Source of the DNA: SAR202 cluster bacterium
GTDB lineage: Bacteria > Chloroflexota > Dehalococcoidia > SAR202 > CAJWER01
NCBI GenBank assembly: GCA_030740335.1
Contig: JASLXL010000061.1
Span: 1-29,483 of the forward strand
Reading direction: 5' to 3'
Length of the DNA stretch: 29,483 nucleotides
In this document: positions 1 to 8,820 of the stretch, in pieces
Layout of the letters: each line of letters starts with the position of its first letter
Numbering within the stretch: position 1 is the stretch's first letter
Translations under genes and position numbers: made by a program
The notes under the pieces: model-generated
Seen by the model: only the letters and a program-made list of their open reading frames with translations
Told to the model about the DNA's origin: nothing
Database searches by the model: none

Positions 1-313
1 CCACGGGTTGGATGCGAATATTTTTGACGGCCATTCATACAGCCTTGAGGGAGCGAACTCAGCCCGGAACCTTTTCAGGGTTTCGTCTGGGCTCGACTCG
101 ATGATTCTGGGCGAATCCCAGATCCTGGGACAGGTAAGAACAGCCCTTTCAGCAGCGGCGTACGCCCGCACGGATGACCCCGAACCGATGAGTGGTGGAA
201 CTGCTGAGGGTTGCCGAGAAGAGATTTCTCCAGATACATGTGTAGTGGAGATGAGCCGGACAATCACCGACTCGACCAAGGCCAATAGCGATGGCGCCGG
301 TGGAGGCACCTAG
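1..313 (+). pseudogene. hemA: Glutamyl-tRNA reductase fragment, 5' end outside window, 3' part degenerate
   Basis: The open frame enters from the window edge. It carries the HemA core stretch [16 protein letters not shown] followed by QILGQV, which is diagnostic for glutamyl-tRNA reductase, the first enzyme of C5-pathway tetrapyrrole synthesis. After about position 180 the HemA similarity stops. The remaining ~44 codons (rich in S, T, G and D) resemble no part of the enzyme, and the frame ends at TAG 311-313. A normal HemA continues for about 300 more residues with a Rossmann domain, none of which is visible in any frame. The stop overlaps the stop of the convergent hydrolase gene. I read it as a gene truncated by a rearrangement; a misassembly junction is the alternative. 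Confidence 0.6.
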
Positions 314-1113
314 AGCATGCTCTGCTCCTGGAGCCACGGCACGACGCCGTCTAGGGCAGAATCAGGGATACGCATACCGTCGTGGCCAGGGATGTCCATA
401 AGATCGTGAAAGAAACGGTGGCCAACACCACGCCCTGCGTAGGCGCGTGCTATAGAGTTGATAAGCGCCTCGATCTGGTACTGACCGACCCTCTCATCGG
501 CATAGCCGGTTTGAATCATCACCGGCCGAGGGGCAAAATCGGCGATACAATTGTAGAGTGAGTGGCGCTCAACAATCGGATCATTGTCCATTCCGGCAAA
601 TTCGACCATTCGAGGCCACGACACAATGGGCTGGTGCGCGACAGCAGCGGAAACGTCCGGGTTCTTGGCGGCGGCGTGCAAGATTGCAAAGCCATGACGC
701 GAGCTGCCCATCACTACGATCTTGCCCGGCTTCACGAAGCCCCGGCGAAGGCTCTCCGAGATGGCGCCGGCGATGCGACGCTCCATGTTCTCGAACCAGT
801 CCAATCCGGAACCCACCCGTTCGGCTAGTTCCGATAGGTCGTTGAACCATCTACCGTGGACCAGCAGTATGCTCGCACTGGCTGCCGCCAGACGATCAAG
901 CCATTCCGACATGACGTTGGGCTTGACCTTCATCCGCGCCGGGTCTTCGACAACCTTGAGGGCCTGGGTAGGGATGATGCAAAGGGTAGCGTCGGTGCCG
1001 CGCTCTGGGTCAGGATTGAAGTTGCATTCCACTGGGTGACCGTCGACCTCGACGGTAAATGGCATCCAGGATTCGCTGTCATACTGTCTGGACGAGAGGG
1101 GCCTTTCGCTCAT
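310..1113 (-). CDS. Alpha/beta hydrolase family protein
   Basis: This is a 267-residue single-domain alpha/beta hydrolase of unknown substrate. The nucleophile elbow is GSSRHG at residues 136-141, with Ser138 the likely nucleophile; the family usually has G-x-S-x-G, and here His replaces the last Gly. A candidate acid is Asp206 in TGYADERVG and the candidate catalytic His is His244 in IPGHDGM, which are in the expected order and spacing. There is no signal peptide, so a cytoplasmic location is likely. The ATG at 1111-1113 is preceded by AAGAGG at good spacing on the minus strand. A carboxylesterase or dienelactone-hydrolase-like role is possible, but nothing here identifies the substrate. Confidence 0.75.
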   Translation of the reverse strand: MSERPLSSRQYDSESWMPFTVEVDGHPVECNFNPDPERGTDATLCIIPTQALKVVEDPARMKVKPNVMSEWLDRLAAASASILLVHGRWFNDLSELAERVGSGLDWFENMERRIAGAISESLRRGFVKPGKIVVMGSSRHGFAILHAAAKNPDVSAAVAHQPIVSWPRMVEFAGMDNDPIVERHSLYNCIADFAPRPVMIQTGYADERVGQYQIEALINSIARAYAGRGVGHRFFHDLMDIPGHDGMRIPDSALDGVVPWLQEQSML

Positions 1114-1230
1114 CTGTACCTCTTAATTGGGCAACGATCGTAATATTTCGCTCAGGAAGAGCCTTTCGAACCACCGGATATTTCGTAGTGCCGTAGAGTT
1201 CCTTCTACGCTCTGACGAGTCTCAACGCCC

Positions 1231-2223
1231 CTACTGTCTCCCATTCGGCTGTAACTTGAGCCACACGCCATCCAGGAAAAAGTCGTCGACGGAACCTGAC
1301 TCTTGGAACCCCTGGGCCGCAAACAGATCTCTCTTTTCATAGTCCTCGACCGACACGGTCGCCCCGAACGAAGCTGCTCCTCGACTTCGGCCCCACTCTA
1401 TCGCGGCCTCGATCAGAGGAACCCACTGATCGCCGTAATTGTTGTGTGTAAACCCGTCCACTGAACAAACGCCATCATCCCCCAGCTTCACGCTGGACAG
1501 GCCGACCACTTTCTGGCGATCACCAGCCCTCGCCGCGAAGAAGGTGGCATTCTCATCCTCGAGCAGGCCAATATACCGTCCCACCTGTCCGGCGAAACCG
1601 CGGTGAACGAAGTATCTGCGCGACAATGTGGGCATGTTCGCATCCATCACCTGCCAATCGTGAGCGGAATGGACCAACGGCACCGCGGATGTGCGGTCCG
1701 TAGCCTCCCCAGGAAATACGCTCGCGGGACCGAGCCCTCTAAAGAACTCCACGAAATACTCCTCGGGGGACACACCGGAGAGCACGCGGACATGGGTAAT
1801 CGACGCAACTAGCTTCCGATAGCCAGCACGGAAATATGTTCTCCCTGCGTTCACATGGTTGGTTCCCAGAAATATCGCCTCGCCGCCCATCTCCTTGAAA
1901 TCGGAAACAGGCGCATCGAACAAGGCCTGGCCGATGCCCTTGCGGCGAAACTCGGCTGCCGTGGCGGGGAGTCCGAACTCACAGAGCACTGGGTCGCGAC
2001 CCGAGACCCAAATCATTGAGGTACCTGCCACCACGCCGTCCACCCTGGCGACGTAGAGGAGCTTGCGATCTTCAGACCGTGTTCGGTTGGTGAGATGACC
2101 ACTGAGCATGGAGATGTCCGATCCTATGCCCACATCCTCGGGCACTTTTTGCCACATCTCCCATATCTCTTGAATAAGCTCGTCGGAAACCGGTGTTTCG
2201 TATCGGGTCAGTCTTGAGTCCAT
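1231..2223 (-). CDS. Two-domain GNAT N-acetyltransferase
   Basis: This is a 330-residue protein in the GCN5-related N-acetyltransferase superfamily. The N-terminal half has the acetyl-CoA-binding motif A as RRKGIGQAL, followed by the usual N...AGRTYFRAGYRKL ending. The C-terminal half (from about residue 200) has a weaker GNAT-like pattern with VVGLSSVKL and a terminal AAQGFQESGS. This suggests a tandem GNAT with one degenerate copy. The open frame extends 40 codons further upstream, but the ATG at 2221-2223 is preferred. It follows GGGGTGAT on the minus strand, and the longer version would run through the AT-rich intergenic promoter region. The acceptor substrate cannot be told from sequence. 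Confidence 0.75.
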   Translation of the reverse strand: MDSRLTRYETPVSDELIQEIWEMWQKVPEDVGIGSDISMLSGHLTNRTRSEDRKLLYVARVDGVVAGTSMIWVSGRDPVLCEFGLPATAAEFRRKGIGQALFDAPVSDFKEMGGEAIFLGTNHVNAGRTYFRAGYRKLVASITHVRVLSGVSPEEYFVEFFRGLGPASVFPGEATDRTSAVPLVHSAHDWQVMDANMPTLSRRYFVHRGFAGQVGRYIGLLEDENATFFAARAGDRQKVVGLSSVKLGDDGVCSVDGFTHNNYGDQWVPLIEAAIEWGRSRGAASFGATVSVEDYEKRDLFAAQGFQESGSVDDFFLDGVWLKLQPNGRQ

Positions 2224-2267
2224 GATCACCCCGTGTGGTTGGTTGCCTGTTCCGACAGAGGTCAATA

Positions 2268-2273
2268 TATAAT
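2268..2273 (+). promoter_or_regulatory. Candidate -10 element for the NHL-repeat gene
   Basis: There is a perfect TATAAT in the divergent intergenic region, 41 bases before the ATG at 2315. The best upstream partner is TTGCCT at 2243-2248, with a long 19-base spacer, so the -35 is weak. Confidence 0.4.
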
Positions 2274-2314
2274 TGGCGCCGCTCCAACATGTCAACAAAC
2301 TAGCGAAGGTACAC

Positions 2315-3307
2315 ATGTTAAGACTTGGAGAAGGACAGTTCACATACGATGTAACAGGGGATCAGTGGGGCAACCTGCCCGATGGATGGCTCTACGAGGA
2401 AGTTGCATGCGTCGCCGTCGACTCCAATGACAACCTCTTCGCGTTTAATCGCGGCAAGCACCCGATGATCGTCCTGGATAAGAACGGCAATTTCCTGCGG
2501 TCCTGGGGTGAAGATGTGTTCTTCGTGGCCCATGGTATCTCGATCACACCGGATGGCATGCTCTTCTGCGTCGATGCTCGAGACCACACCATTCGAAAGT
2601 TCACCCCGGAGGGCAAGCTCCTTATGACCTTTGGGGAAAAGGGTAAGCACAAGCAGCAGTTGAGCGGCGAACCCTTCGCGGCTGGACCTACCCACGCCGT
2701 CGTGGACCCGCGAGACGGTAGCATCTACATCTCCGACGGGTACAGCAACGCCCGCGTTCACAAGTACACCCCGGACGGCAAATTGCTCTTCTCTTGGGGT
2801 GAGCCCGGTACGAGGCCCGGCCAGTTCTGCACAGTGCACAAGCTCGCGGTGGACCGCGACGGAAATGTCTATGTCGCTGACCGCGAGAACCAGAGGGTCC
2901 AGATATTCGACTCGAAAGGCAAGTATCAAGACCAGTGGGTCAACCTCGCTCCACCCACCCATGTCCACATAGACGACCGAGGCAAGTCCACGGTGGTCTA
3001 TGTGCTGGAAACCTTCGGAGGTCTCCGGTCAAACTACATGGATCTGGGCAACTGGACCGGCAAGAACCTGGGTCCACGGATAAGCATCTTCGACACCAGT
3101 GGGAATCTGCTGGCTTCGGTGGGTGATCAGCCGGAAGGGCTCGGCGTAGGCCAATTCTCAATGCCCCACGGTATGTGCGTCGATTCCCGCGGCGACATCT
3201 ACTTCGCCGAGGTGCCCTGGGGCCAGTTCGGCAGCAAGATGGACCCGCAGCGGCGCGACCTCCGTGCGCTCCAGAAGCTGGTCAGAGTGGACGCAGCCAC
3301 AGACTGA
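2315..3307 (+). CDS. NHL-repeat beta-propeller protein
   Basis: This is a 330-residue protein made almost entirely of NHL-type blades. The repeating pattern is a hydrophobic strand, then D-x-x-G-x-[IV]-Y-[IV]-[AS]-D, then R[IV]-x-x-[FY] and a GK[LY] turn. Examples are DGSIYISDGYSNARVHKYTPD and GNVYVADRENQRVQIFDSKG. It resembles the propeller of peptidyl-alpha-hydroxyglycine alpha-amidating lyase and related bacterial proteins that are often annotated as 6-bladed propellers. I see no signal peptide. The start at ATG 2315 follows GAAGG at 5 bases; an upstream TTG at 2273 is possible but overlaps the candidate -10 box. It is divergent from the two-domain GNAT gene. Enzymatic activity cannot be assumed, because propellers of this kind also act as binding scaffolds. 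Confidence 0.8.
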   Translation: MLRLGEGQFTYDVTGDQWGNLPDGWLYEEVACVAVDSNDNLFAFNRGKHPMIVLDKNGNFLRSWGEDVFFVAHGISITPDGMLFCVDARDHTIRKFTPEGKLLMTFGEKGKHKQQLSGEPFAAGPTHAVVDPRDGSIYISDGYSNARVHKYTPDGKLLFSWGEPGTRPGQFCTVHKLAVDRDGNVYVADRENQRVQIFDSKGKYQDQWVNLAPPTHVHIDDRGKSTVVYVLETFGGLRSNYMDLGNWTGKNLGPRISIFDTSGNLLASVGDQPEGLGVGQFSMPHGMCVDSRGDIYFAEVPWGQFGSKMDPQRRDLRALQKLVRVDAATD

Positions 3308-3374
3308 CTAACGACAATTGGGAGTGCAGAGGAACTATGCCTCTTTGCATTTTAATTTTTTCTAGGAGTCCTAC

Positions 3375-3911
3375 ATGGCAAAAGGAATCGAGCTAAAGAC
3401 CGAGCGTCTAAACCTACGTCCGATGAGGTTGGTTGACGCAGATGCCATATTGGCCTACTCCTCGGACGAGGTGTGGGCACAGTACCACGACAAGCTTCCT
3501 GACATGGACTTCGTCGAGGAGTTCGTGGCGCATCACGTCCTGGCCCTCTGGGCAGACGACCCTCGCTTCTCAATCGTCCTCGACTCCGAGGTGATCGGCG
3601 GCATCGGGCTCACGATCGATCGCAAGTACGCCCACGGTGAACTAGCATACTCGCTGGCCCGGGAACACTGGGGCAAGGGGCTTGTAGTGGAGGCGGCGCG
3701 GGAGGTTGTTCGCTGGGGGTTCGAAGAGCTGGAACTGGCAAAGATATGGACCCGGGCCGATGCCCTCAACACCCAATCGACGCGAGTGATGGAGAAGCTC
3801 GGCATGACCCTCGAGGGGATGCTGCGTGCCCACACCGTCGTGCGTGGCGAAAGGCGAGACGAAGTGCGATACGGCCTATTACGGGATGAGTGGATCGAGC
3901 AGGCCTCGTAG
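3375..3911 (+). CDS. RimJ/RimL-like GNAT acetyltransferase
   Basis: This is a 178-residue GNAT of the RimJ/RimL type. It starts with the typical LKTERLNLRPMRLVDADAI N-terminus. It continues with a motif A region HWGKGLVVEAAREVVRWGF and ends with NTQSTRVMEKLGMTLEG, the classic NxxSxxVxEKLGF signature. Length and layout match the family, whose members acetylate ribosomal protein N-termini or small molecules with acetyl-CoA. ATG 3375 follows AGGAG at 7-base spacing. It lies 67 bases after the propeller gene and may share its transcript. Confidence 0.85.
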   Translation: MAKGIELKTERLNLRPMRLVDADAILAYSSDEVWAQYHDKLPDMDFVEEFVAHHVLALWADDPRFSIVLDSEVIGGIGLTIDRKYAHGELAYSLAREHWGKGLVVEAAREVVRWGFEELELAKIWTRADALNTQSTRVMEKLGMTLEGMLRAHTVVRGERRDEVRYGLLRDEWIEQAS

Positions 3912-3931
3912 GGCGGCTAGACCTTCCGCCC
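3911..3931 (+). terminator. Hairpin at the end of the RimJ-like GNAT gene
   Basis: GGGCGG at 3911-3916 pairs perfectly with CCGCCC at 3926-3931 across a 9-base loop, beginning inside the stop codon. There is no T-tract, so intrinsic termination is uncertain. Confidence 0.35.
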
Positions 3932-3958
3932 ACCACCGACCACCTGTGTCCGCTGACT

Positions 3959-4022
3959 TGTGATACCGTTCCTCCACCGTCGGCCCGGTTGGGCCAGCGC
4001 AAACCTGATAGAGGTCCAAATT
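3959..4022 (+). promoter_or_regulatory. Conserved leader of propeller paralog 1
   Basis: TGATACCGTT, then CACCGTCGGCCC, then GCGCAAAC occur here in the same order and spacing as at 5603-5663 before paralog 2. The distance from TGATACCGTT to the start codon is 62 versus 61 bases. The stretch just upstream reads TGTGAT here and TATGAT in the second copy, a possible -10. The block was either duplicated together with the gene or kept as a shared promoter/leader. Confidence 0.45.
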
Positions 4023-5405
4023 GTGAGCGAAAAACCAATTCAGGTCGGATCTGACAGGCAGCTTTTTCTTGACGAGTTATGGTTCGACAGCCAAGACAAC
4101 GTGCGACTACAGATACATCCACCCATAGTTCAGGAGGTTGCGCTCAGAGCCGATCAACCTTGGGAAAGCGGCGGTATCAATCTCCCCAATGTAGTGAGGG
4201 ATGGCAATCGCTATCGAATGTGGTACCGGTCCGACGCCGGCGACCCAAACAACGACAGCGCGGCATTCAGCTGCTACGCCGAGAGCGATGACGGGATCAA
4301 CTGGGAGAAGCCTGACCTAGGAATTGTGGAGTTCGAGGGTTCCAAGCAAAACAACATCTACTATCCCACGGAGGGCTTTCAGGCCATCAACCCGTCAGTG
4401 ATGCTCGACGAGGGTGCTCCTCCTTCAAAACGCTACAAGATGATCATCCAGTTCAGGGGTGCCGAGAAGGCTATTTTTGGCTACACGTCGGCCGATGGAA
4501 TCACCTGGGAGCAAGTGTCGACCAATCCTATTCATACCGAAGGGCCCTTCGACAGTCACAACATCCTGATCCGAGACGACGAACGACAGCGATATATCAT
4601 CTACATGCGCGGTATCTCCACAGCGGTGCCTGGCTCATTCAAGAAAGGACACAGGGCAGTCCGCCGCAGCGAGTCAGAGGATTTTTTGAACTGGACCCCA
4701 CCGGAGCTCGTCCTCGAGAGCGACGATGACGATCCGCCAGGCCTCCACTTTTATACCAACGCCTGCGTCAAATACGCTCGGGCGGCCCGAGCATATCTGA
4801 TGTTTCCTATGATCTTCTACCCGGAAAGGAACAACCCGTTGGCGCCCTATCCGGGATTGGCCGACGTTCAGTTTGTCGCTAGCCGCGACGGGTTCAACTG
4901 GGAACGCCAATTCCGCGAGGCCTTCGTGCGGCCAGGACCGGACCCGCGCAACTGGGTGGATCGCAATCCCATCATGGGCGCCAGAATCCTCGAGACCTCT
5001 CCAAACGAGATGTCCATGTACTACTCTGAGCTATTGAGAGAGACCGATGGAAAAGGACAATTACGACGCTGCACGCTGCGCACGGACGGCTTCGTGTCAG
5101 TGGAAGGGCCGTACAGGGGCTGGGGCGAGTTCGTCACACCACCTCTCAAATTCAAGGGCGACAGACTGGAGCTAAATTACAGCACCGCCGGCGGGGGGAG
5201 CATCTTCGTAGAGTTGCAGGAAGAGGACGGCACGCCCATCCAGGGCCTGACCCTCGGCGATTGCAACGAGGTGTTTGGCGACAATATCGAAGGCATCGTG
5301 AGCTGGATAGGAGACGCCGGTCTAAAAGTCCACGCGGGCAAGCCGGTCCGACTCCGGATCAAGCTCCGGGACGCCAGCCTGTACGCCTTCAAGTTTGGTG
5401 CCTAG
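4023..5405 (+). CDS. Glycosidase-like beta-propeller protein, paralog 1
   Basis: This is a 460-residue protein with a predicted N-terminal five-bladed-propeller-like region (residues ~10-375). That region shows repeated aromatic Asp-box-like turns such as SDDGINWEKPD and SRDGFNWERQF, and FDSHNILI-type strands. A C-terminal beta-sandwich starts near residue 382 (LELNYSTAGGGS) and ends VRLRIKLRDASLYAFKF. This architecture recalls GH32/GH43-like or sialidase-like proteins common in Planctomycetes, usually with unproven activity. RQLFLDE at residues 12-18 is the likely conserved acidic start of blade 1. The start GTG 4023 is chosen because AGAGG lies 8 bases upstream and because it aligns with paralog 2; an ATG at 3960 would translate the shared leader. 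No signal peptide is visible. Confidence 0.75.
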   Translation: MSEKPIQVGSDRQLFLDELWFDSQDNVRLQIHPPIVQEVALRADQPWESGGINLPNVVRDGNRYRMWYRSDAGDPNNDSAAFSCYAESDDGINWEKPDLGIVEFEGSKQNNIYYPTEGFQAINPSVMLDEGAPPSKRYKMIIQFRGAEKAIFGYTSADGITWEQVSTNPIHTEGPFDSHNILIRDDERQRYIIYMRGISTAVPGSFKKGHRAVRRSESEDFLNWTPPELVLESDDDDPPGLHFYTNACVKYARAARAYLMFPMIFYPERNNPLAPYPGLADVQFVASRDGFNWERQFREAFVRPGPDPRNWVDRNPIMGARILETSPNEMSMYYSELLRETDGKGQLRRCTLRTDGFVSVEGPYRGWGEFVTPPLKFKGDRLELNYSTAGGGSIFVELQEEDGTPIQGLTLGDCNEVFGDNIEGIVSWIGDAGLKVHAGKPVRLRIKLRDASLYAFKFGA

Positions 5406-5484
5406 TGACCACCCAATATCAAGCTGGGGAGGCCCCCGGCAAAACATCTGGGATGGGGGCCATACAGCCCTTGGACACCGAGCA

Positions 5485-5500
5485 GGGACCCCACGGTCCC
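5485..5500. repeat. Short inverted repeat between paralogs 1 and 2
   Basis: GGGACC and GGTCCC form a perfect 6-bp stem around a CCAC loop in the 258-base gap. No T-tract follows. It could slow or end transcription between the two copies. Confidence 0.3.
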
Positions 5501-5600
5501 AGACCTTTCACTCCGCTCAAAAGGACATGGCCTTAGCCCCCTCGCCAAACGATACTCCGGCAACGCCTCCAACACCCACACACTACATACGGCCGCGTAC

Positions 5601-5663
5601 TATGATACCGTTTTGGCACCGTCGGCCCCACCGAGTCGGCGCAAACACAGCGGGGTGCATTGA
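5601..5663 (+). promoter_or_regulatory. Conserved leader of propeller paralog 2
   Basis: This is the counterpart of 3959-4022, with the same three conserved words in the same order. It contains TATGAT at 5601-5606, which could be a -10 box. A GGGGTG SD-like sequence lies 6 bases before the TTG start. Confidence 0.45.
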
Positions 5664-7076
5664 TTGAATACGGGTCCGGTCCACATCGATTCTAACAGGC
5701 AGCTCTTTCTCGACGACATATGGTTCGAGAGCCAGGAGAACATCCGTCTCAGGATGCACACCCCTGTAGCCCGCGAGGTCGCGCTGACAGCAGATCAGCC
5801 CTGGGAGTCTGGTGGGGTCCACTACTCCACGGTGATTGAGGACGACGGGCGCTACCGCATGTGGTATCGCTGCGATGTCGGCGCGGGCCCAGAGAACCGC
5901 GACGGCGAGTCGATGATGTGCTACGCCGAGAGCGCCAACGGCATCACCTGGGATAAACCCGACCTCGGTCTCGTCGAATGGGGCGGCTCCCGGGCCAATA
6001 ACCTCTTCCTGCCCACCGACGATCTTCGCGGTATCAACGCCTCTGTGATAAAGGACCCGAATGGAACGCCCGGCGAAAAATACAAGATGATCACCAGGGA
6101 AAGGACGAAGCCGGTCGATGCTATCCTGGGATTTGTCTCGGACGATGGAATACACTGGACCCGAACCGGACCGGACCCGATTTTGATAGGCCGTCCCTTC
6201 GACAGCCACAACATCCTGCTGTGGGACGAGGCGAGCGATCGATACGTCATCTACATGCGCGGCCATTCGACATCGGTGGGGGGCACATTCGGCCCCACCA
6301 AGAATGGCCATCGCTCTATCCGCCGCAGCGAGTCCTCCGATTTTCTCAATTGGTCGGAACCCGAAACAGTGATCGAGTCCGACGACGACGACCCGCCGGG
6401 TCTGCACTTCTACACGAACTCCGGCCTCAAGTACGATCGGGCGGCAAACGCATTTCTGATGTTCCCGATGATCCTGTATTCGGAACGCGTCCATCCGTCG
6501 GCCCCGATTCCGGGGTTGTCGGACATTCAGATGGTGACCAGTCGCGATGGAATCACCTGGGAGCGCCGCTTCCGCGAGCCCTACATCCGGCCGGGTCTGG
6601 ACCTGCGCAACTGGGTGGACCGCAACCCGATCATGGGACCCGGCATCTTGAAACTCGCCCCCGGCGAACTATCGATGTACTACACAGAACTCTACCGCGA
6701 AGGCCCTGAGGCACGATTCCGCCGCTGCACAATTCGCACGGACGGCTTCGTGTCAGTTGAAGGGCCATACAAAGGCTGGGGCGAATTTGTCACGCCGCCA
6801 CTCACCTTCACCGGCGACCAGATGGAACTCAACTACAGTACAGCGGGTGGCGGCAGCATATTCGTGGAGATACAAGACGAAGACGGCACGCCCATCGATG
6901 GGCTCTCGCTGGACGATTGCAACGAGGTGTTCGGCGACAAGATAGAGGGAGTGGTCACCTGGAAAGACGGGTCAGCTTTGCACGCACACGCCGGCAAACC
7001 GGTGCGGCTAAGAGTCAAGCTCCGCGACGCGAACCTCTACGCTTTTCGCTTTGCCAGTGGAAATGGATCGACGTAG
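5664..7076 (+). CDS. Glycosidase-like beta-propeller protein, paralog 2
   Basis: This 470-residue protein is the closest relative of the gene just upstream, and long stretches are nearly the same at the nucleotide level (for example the segment encoding RTDGFVSVEGPYKGWGEF). Conserved blocks are RQLFLDD at residues 12-18, DQPWESGG, YRMWYRCD, ESDDDDPPGLHFYTN, LRNWVDRNPIMG and the C-terminal sandwich from about residue 387. It starts at TTG 5664, set by GGGGTG 6 bases upstream and by alignment with paralog 1. No secretion signal is visible. The next gene starts 2 bases after its stop, so the two are surely co-transcribed. The predicted role is glycan binding or hydrolysis; the substrate is unknown. 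Confidence 0.75.
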   Translation: MNTGPVHIDSNRQLFLDDIWFESQENIRLRMHTPVAREVALTADQPWESGGVHYSTVIEDDGRYRMWYRCDVGAGPENRDGESMMCYAESANGITWDKPDLGLVEWGGSRANNLFLPTDDLRGINASVIKDPNGTPGEKYKMITRERTKPVDAILGFVSDDGIHWTRTGPDPILIGRPFDSHNILLWDEASDRYVIYMRGHSTSVGGTFGPTKNGHRSIRRSESSDFLNWSEPETVIESDDDDPPGLHFYTNSGLKYDRAANAFLMFPMILYSERVHPSAPIPGLSDIQMVTSRDGITWERRFREPYIRPGLDLRNWVDRNPIMGPGILKLAPGELSMYYTELYREGPEARFRRCTIRTDGFVSVEGPYKGWGEFVTPPLTFTGDQMELNYSTAGGGSIFVEIQDEDGTPIDGLSLDDCNEVFGDKIEGVVTWKDGSALHAHAGKPVRLRVKLRDANLYAFRFASGNGST

Positions 7077-7078
7077 TC

Positions 7079-8770
7079 ATGGAAGTAGCCAGCCTCGAAC
7101 AAGACGTCCGCGCCCTGGCTGAAGACCGGTCCGACCTATGGACTAGTTCGGCTTTTGGCGTGACCCGTTCGCAGCGCCCAATTCCCGCACTGCTCCACCG
7201 AGATGCCTATGGTGCCTCGCCACGTCAGACAAGAATGTTGATCGTAGCGGGGCTCTCAGCGCACTCTCCCGATGTGGAGATGGCCCTCGCCGCCGCCCGG
7301 GACTATACGTTGCCAGGCAAGTGGACGCCGAATGCCATCGCCCTCACCATCGTGCCCTGTGCCAATCCCGATGGCCTCGCACCCGGGACAGCATCCGGGA
7401 ATGGCGCGGGAAGAGCGCCAGAATCCGGTTACCCGCCGGACGACGGCTTCTTCTACCACAAAAGCGACCCAGAACAACGCTATCTCTGGCGATGGATATG
7501 CTTCCAGGGCCCAGACCTAGTAGTTTCCCTGGCGTCCTCAGACACCGTCCGATGGGAAGCCAACAACGCCGCCGGTAGTATCGGAGAGGACTTGGGGGCG
7601 ACCAGCATTGGGGCGGGCGATGGTTTGCTGCAGGCGCTTGGGGCAGATGGTGCTGGCGGAGTAGGGTCGATCCCAGGCTTGCACCTAAGCTCGACGACAG
7701 AGGGCCTTAGAGGCGAGCTACACCGACTCTGGGAAGCCATCGAGACCACCCCTCCCGGACGATCCGATGCCGGGGCGGAGTTGGACCGCAGACGCTCTCG
7801 CTCGCCCCTGGAGGTAGGGAGAGCGCTGTCTTCGGCATACGGGCACCGGCTGGATCCGATCATATACACCCAGGGAGTCGCCATGAGCGGTAGGCTCAGG
7901 CTTGCAGATCTAAACGACGATGTCGAGAGTCCGGCTCAGGAGTTTGTATCACTGGTATCGCCATACATGGCACACGATTTCTTTGCCTATGTTACAGACG
8001 CCGGCGGCCTTGGTGCTCTCGTGTGGGCAGACGAGCTAACCCACGCTACGGGCGATCCTCGGTACTCCGCCCTGCTGGTGGAGGCTGGGAACGTGTACCG
8101 CCGCGCATCTGAAGGCAAGACTGCGCCCATCCTGCGGTCTGACTATATCGTCGAGGACATGCTCCACATCGGCAGCGTTTTGGGTCGGGCATTCAGCATC
8201 ACCGGCGACAACAAGTACCTTGACGTGCTGACCAAGTTCCTGTTCGATGCGGAAACGCAACAGAAGAGTGGCCTGTACTGGCACGGACGGAATGCCCACC
8301 ACCACTGGGGACGCGGCAACGGCTTCGCGGCCATGGGGCTCGCCGAGTCGCTGACGTACATACCGGAAGACCACCCTGATCGTGCCAGGGTCCTAGTCAA
8401 GTTTGTAGCCCTCATGGAGGCTATGCGCAGACACCAGGAGCCATCTGGGATGTGGCGTCAAGTCGTCGATTTTCCGGGCACATACCAAGAGTTCACCGCC
8501 ACCAGCATGACCGGCTATGCGATGGCCAGAGGGGTCCGGATGGGCTGGCTGGACAAGAGTTTCAGAGACACGGCCGCCCTGGCCTGGCAAGGAATTTCAG
8601 AGCGCATCGAGGACTCAGGCAAGGTCGTCGACGCATGTTTTGGATCGGGCACCAACGCCACTGTCCAGTACTATCTGGACCGGCCCGCCGTGAGCGGCTT
8701 CGATGACCGTGGCGGCAGCATGGCACTATGGTTCACCGCCGAGGTGCTGATGCTGCGCACGCTAAGTTGA
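7079..8770 (+). CDS. Degenerate M14 peptidase-like domain fused to a GH105/GH88-like domain
   Basis: This is a 563-residue two-part protein. Residues ~45-170 follow the zinc carboxypeptidase (M14) layout: a strand LIVAGLSAH, then VPCANPDGLAPG, then a PDLVVSL strand. However, the HxxE zinc motif reads AHSPDVE and the later ligand His is absent, so peptidase activity is unlikely. Residues ~300-563 match unsaturated glucuronyl/rhamnogalacturonyl hydrolases (GH88/GH105, alpha/alpha-barrel), with DYIVEDMLHIG near residue 355 and WGRGNG at 410-415. That family removes unsaturated uronic acids from oligosaccharide ends. The ATG at 7079 is 2 bases after the stop of paralog 2; the SD is weak, so translational coupling is likely. 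The open frame extends 54 codons upstream inside paralog 2, which I reject as start. No signal peptide is visible. Confidence 0.75.
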   Translation: MEVASLEQDVRALAEDRSDLWTSSAFGVTRSQRPIPALLHRDAYGASPRQTRMLIVAGLSAHSPDVEMALAAARDYTLPGKWTPNAIALTIVPCANPDGLAPGTASGNGAGRAPESGYPPDDGFFYHKSDPEQRYLWRWICFQGPDLVVSLASSDTVRWEANNAAGSIGEDLGATSIGAGDGLLQALGADGAGGVGSIPGLHLSSTTEGLRGELHRLWEAIETTPPGRSDAGAELDRRRSRSPLEVGRALSSAYGHRLDPIIYTQGVAMSGRLRLADLNDDVESPAQEFVSLVSPYMAHDFFAYVTDAGGLGALVWADELTHATGDPRYSALLVEAGNVYRRASEGKTAPILRSDYIVEDMLHIGSVLGRAFSITGDNKYLDVLTKFLFDAETQQKSGLYWHGRNAHHHWGRGNGFAAMGLAESLTYIPEDHPDRARVLVKFVALMEAMRRHQEPSGMWRQVVDFPGTYQEFTATSMTGYAMARGVRMGWLDKSFRDTAALAWQGISERIEDSGKVVDACFGSGTNATVQYYLDRPAVSGFDDRGGSMALWFTAEVLMLRTLS

Positions 8771-8820
8771 CCAGAGCTGGATGCTGAGTGATATCCGCTG
8801 CCTGTGATCTAGTGGGATAC

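Noticed and set aside
5583..6494. 303-codon open frame on the minus strand
   Set aside because: It lies fully antisense to paralog 2, has no SD, and its protein shows no recognisable pattern; it mirrors codon bias of the real gene.
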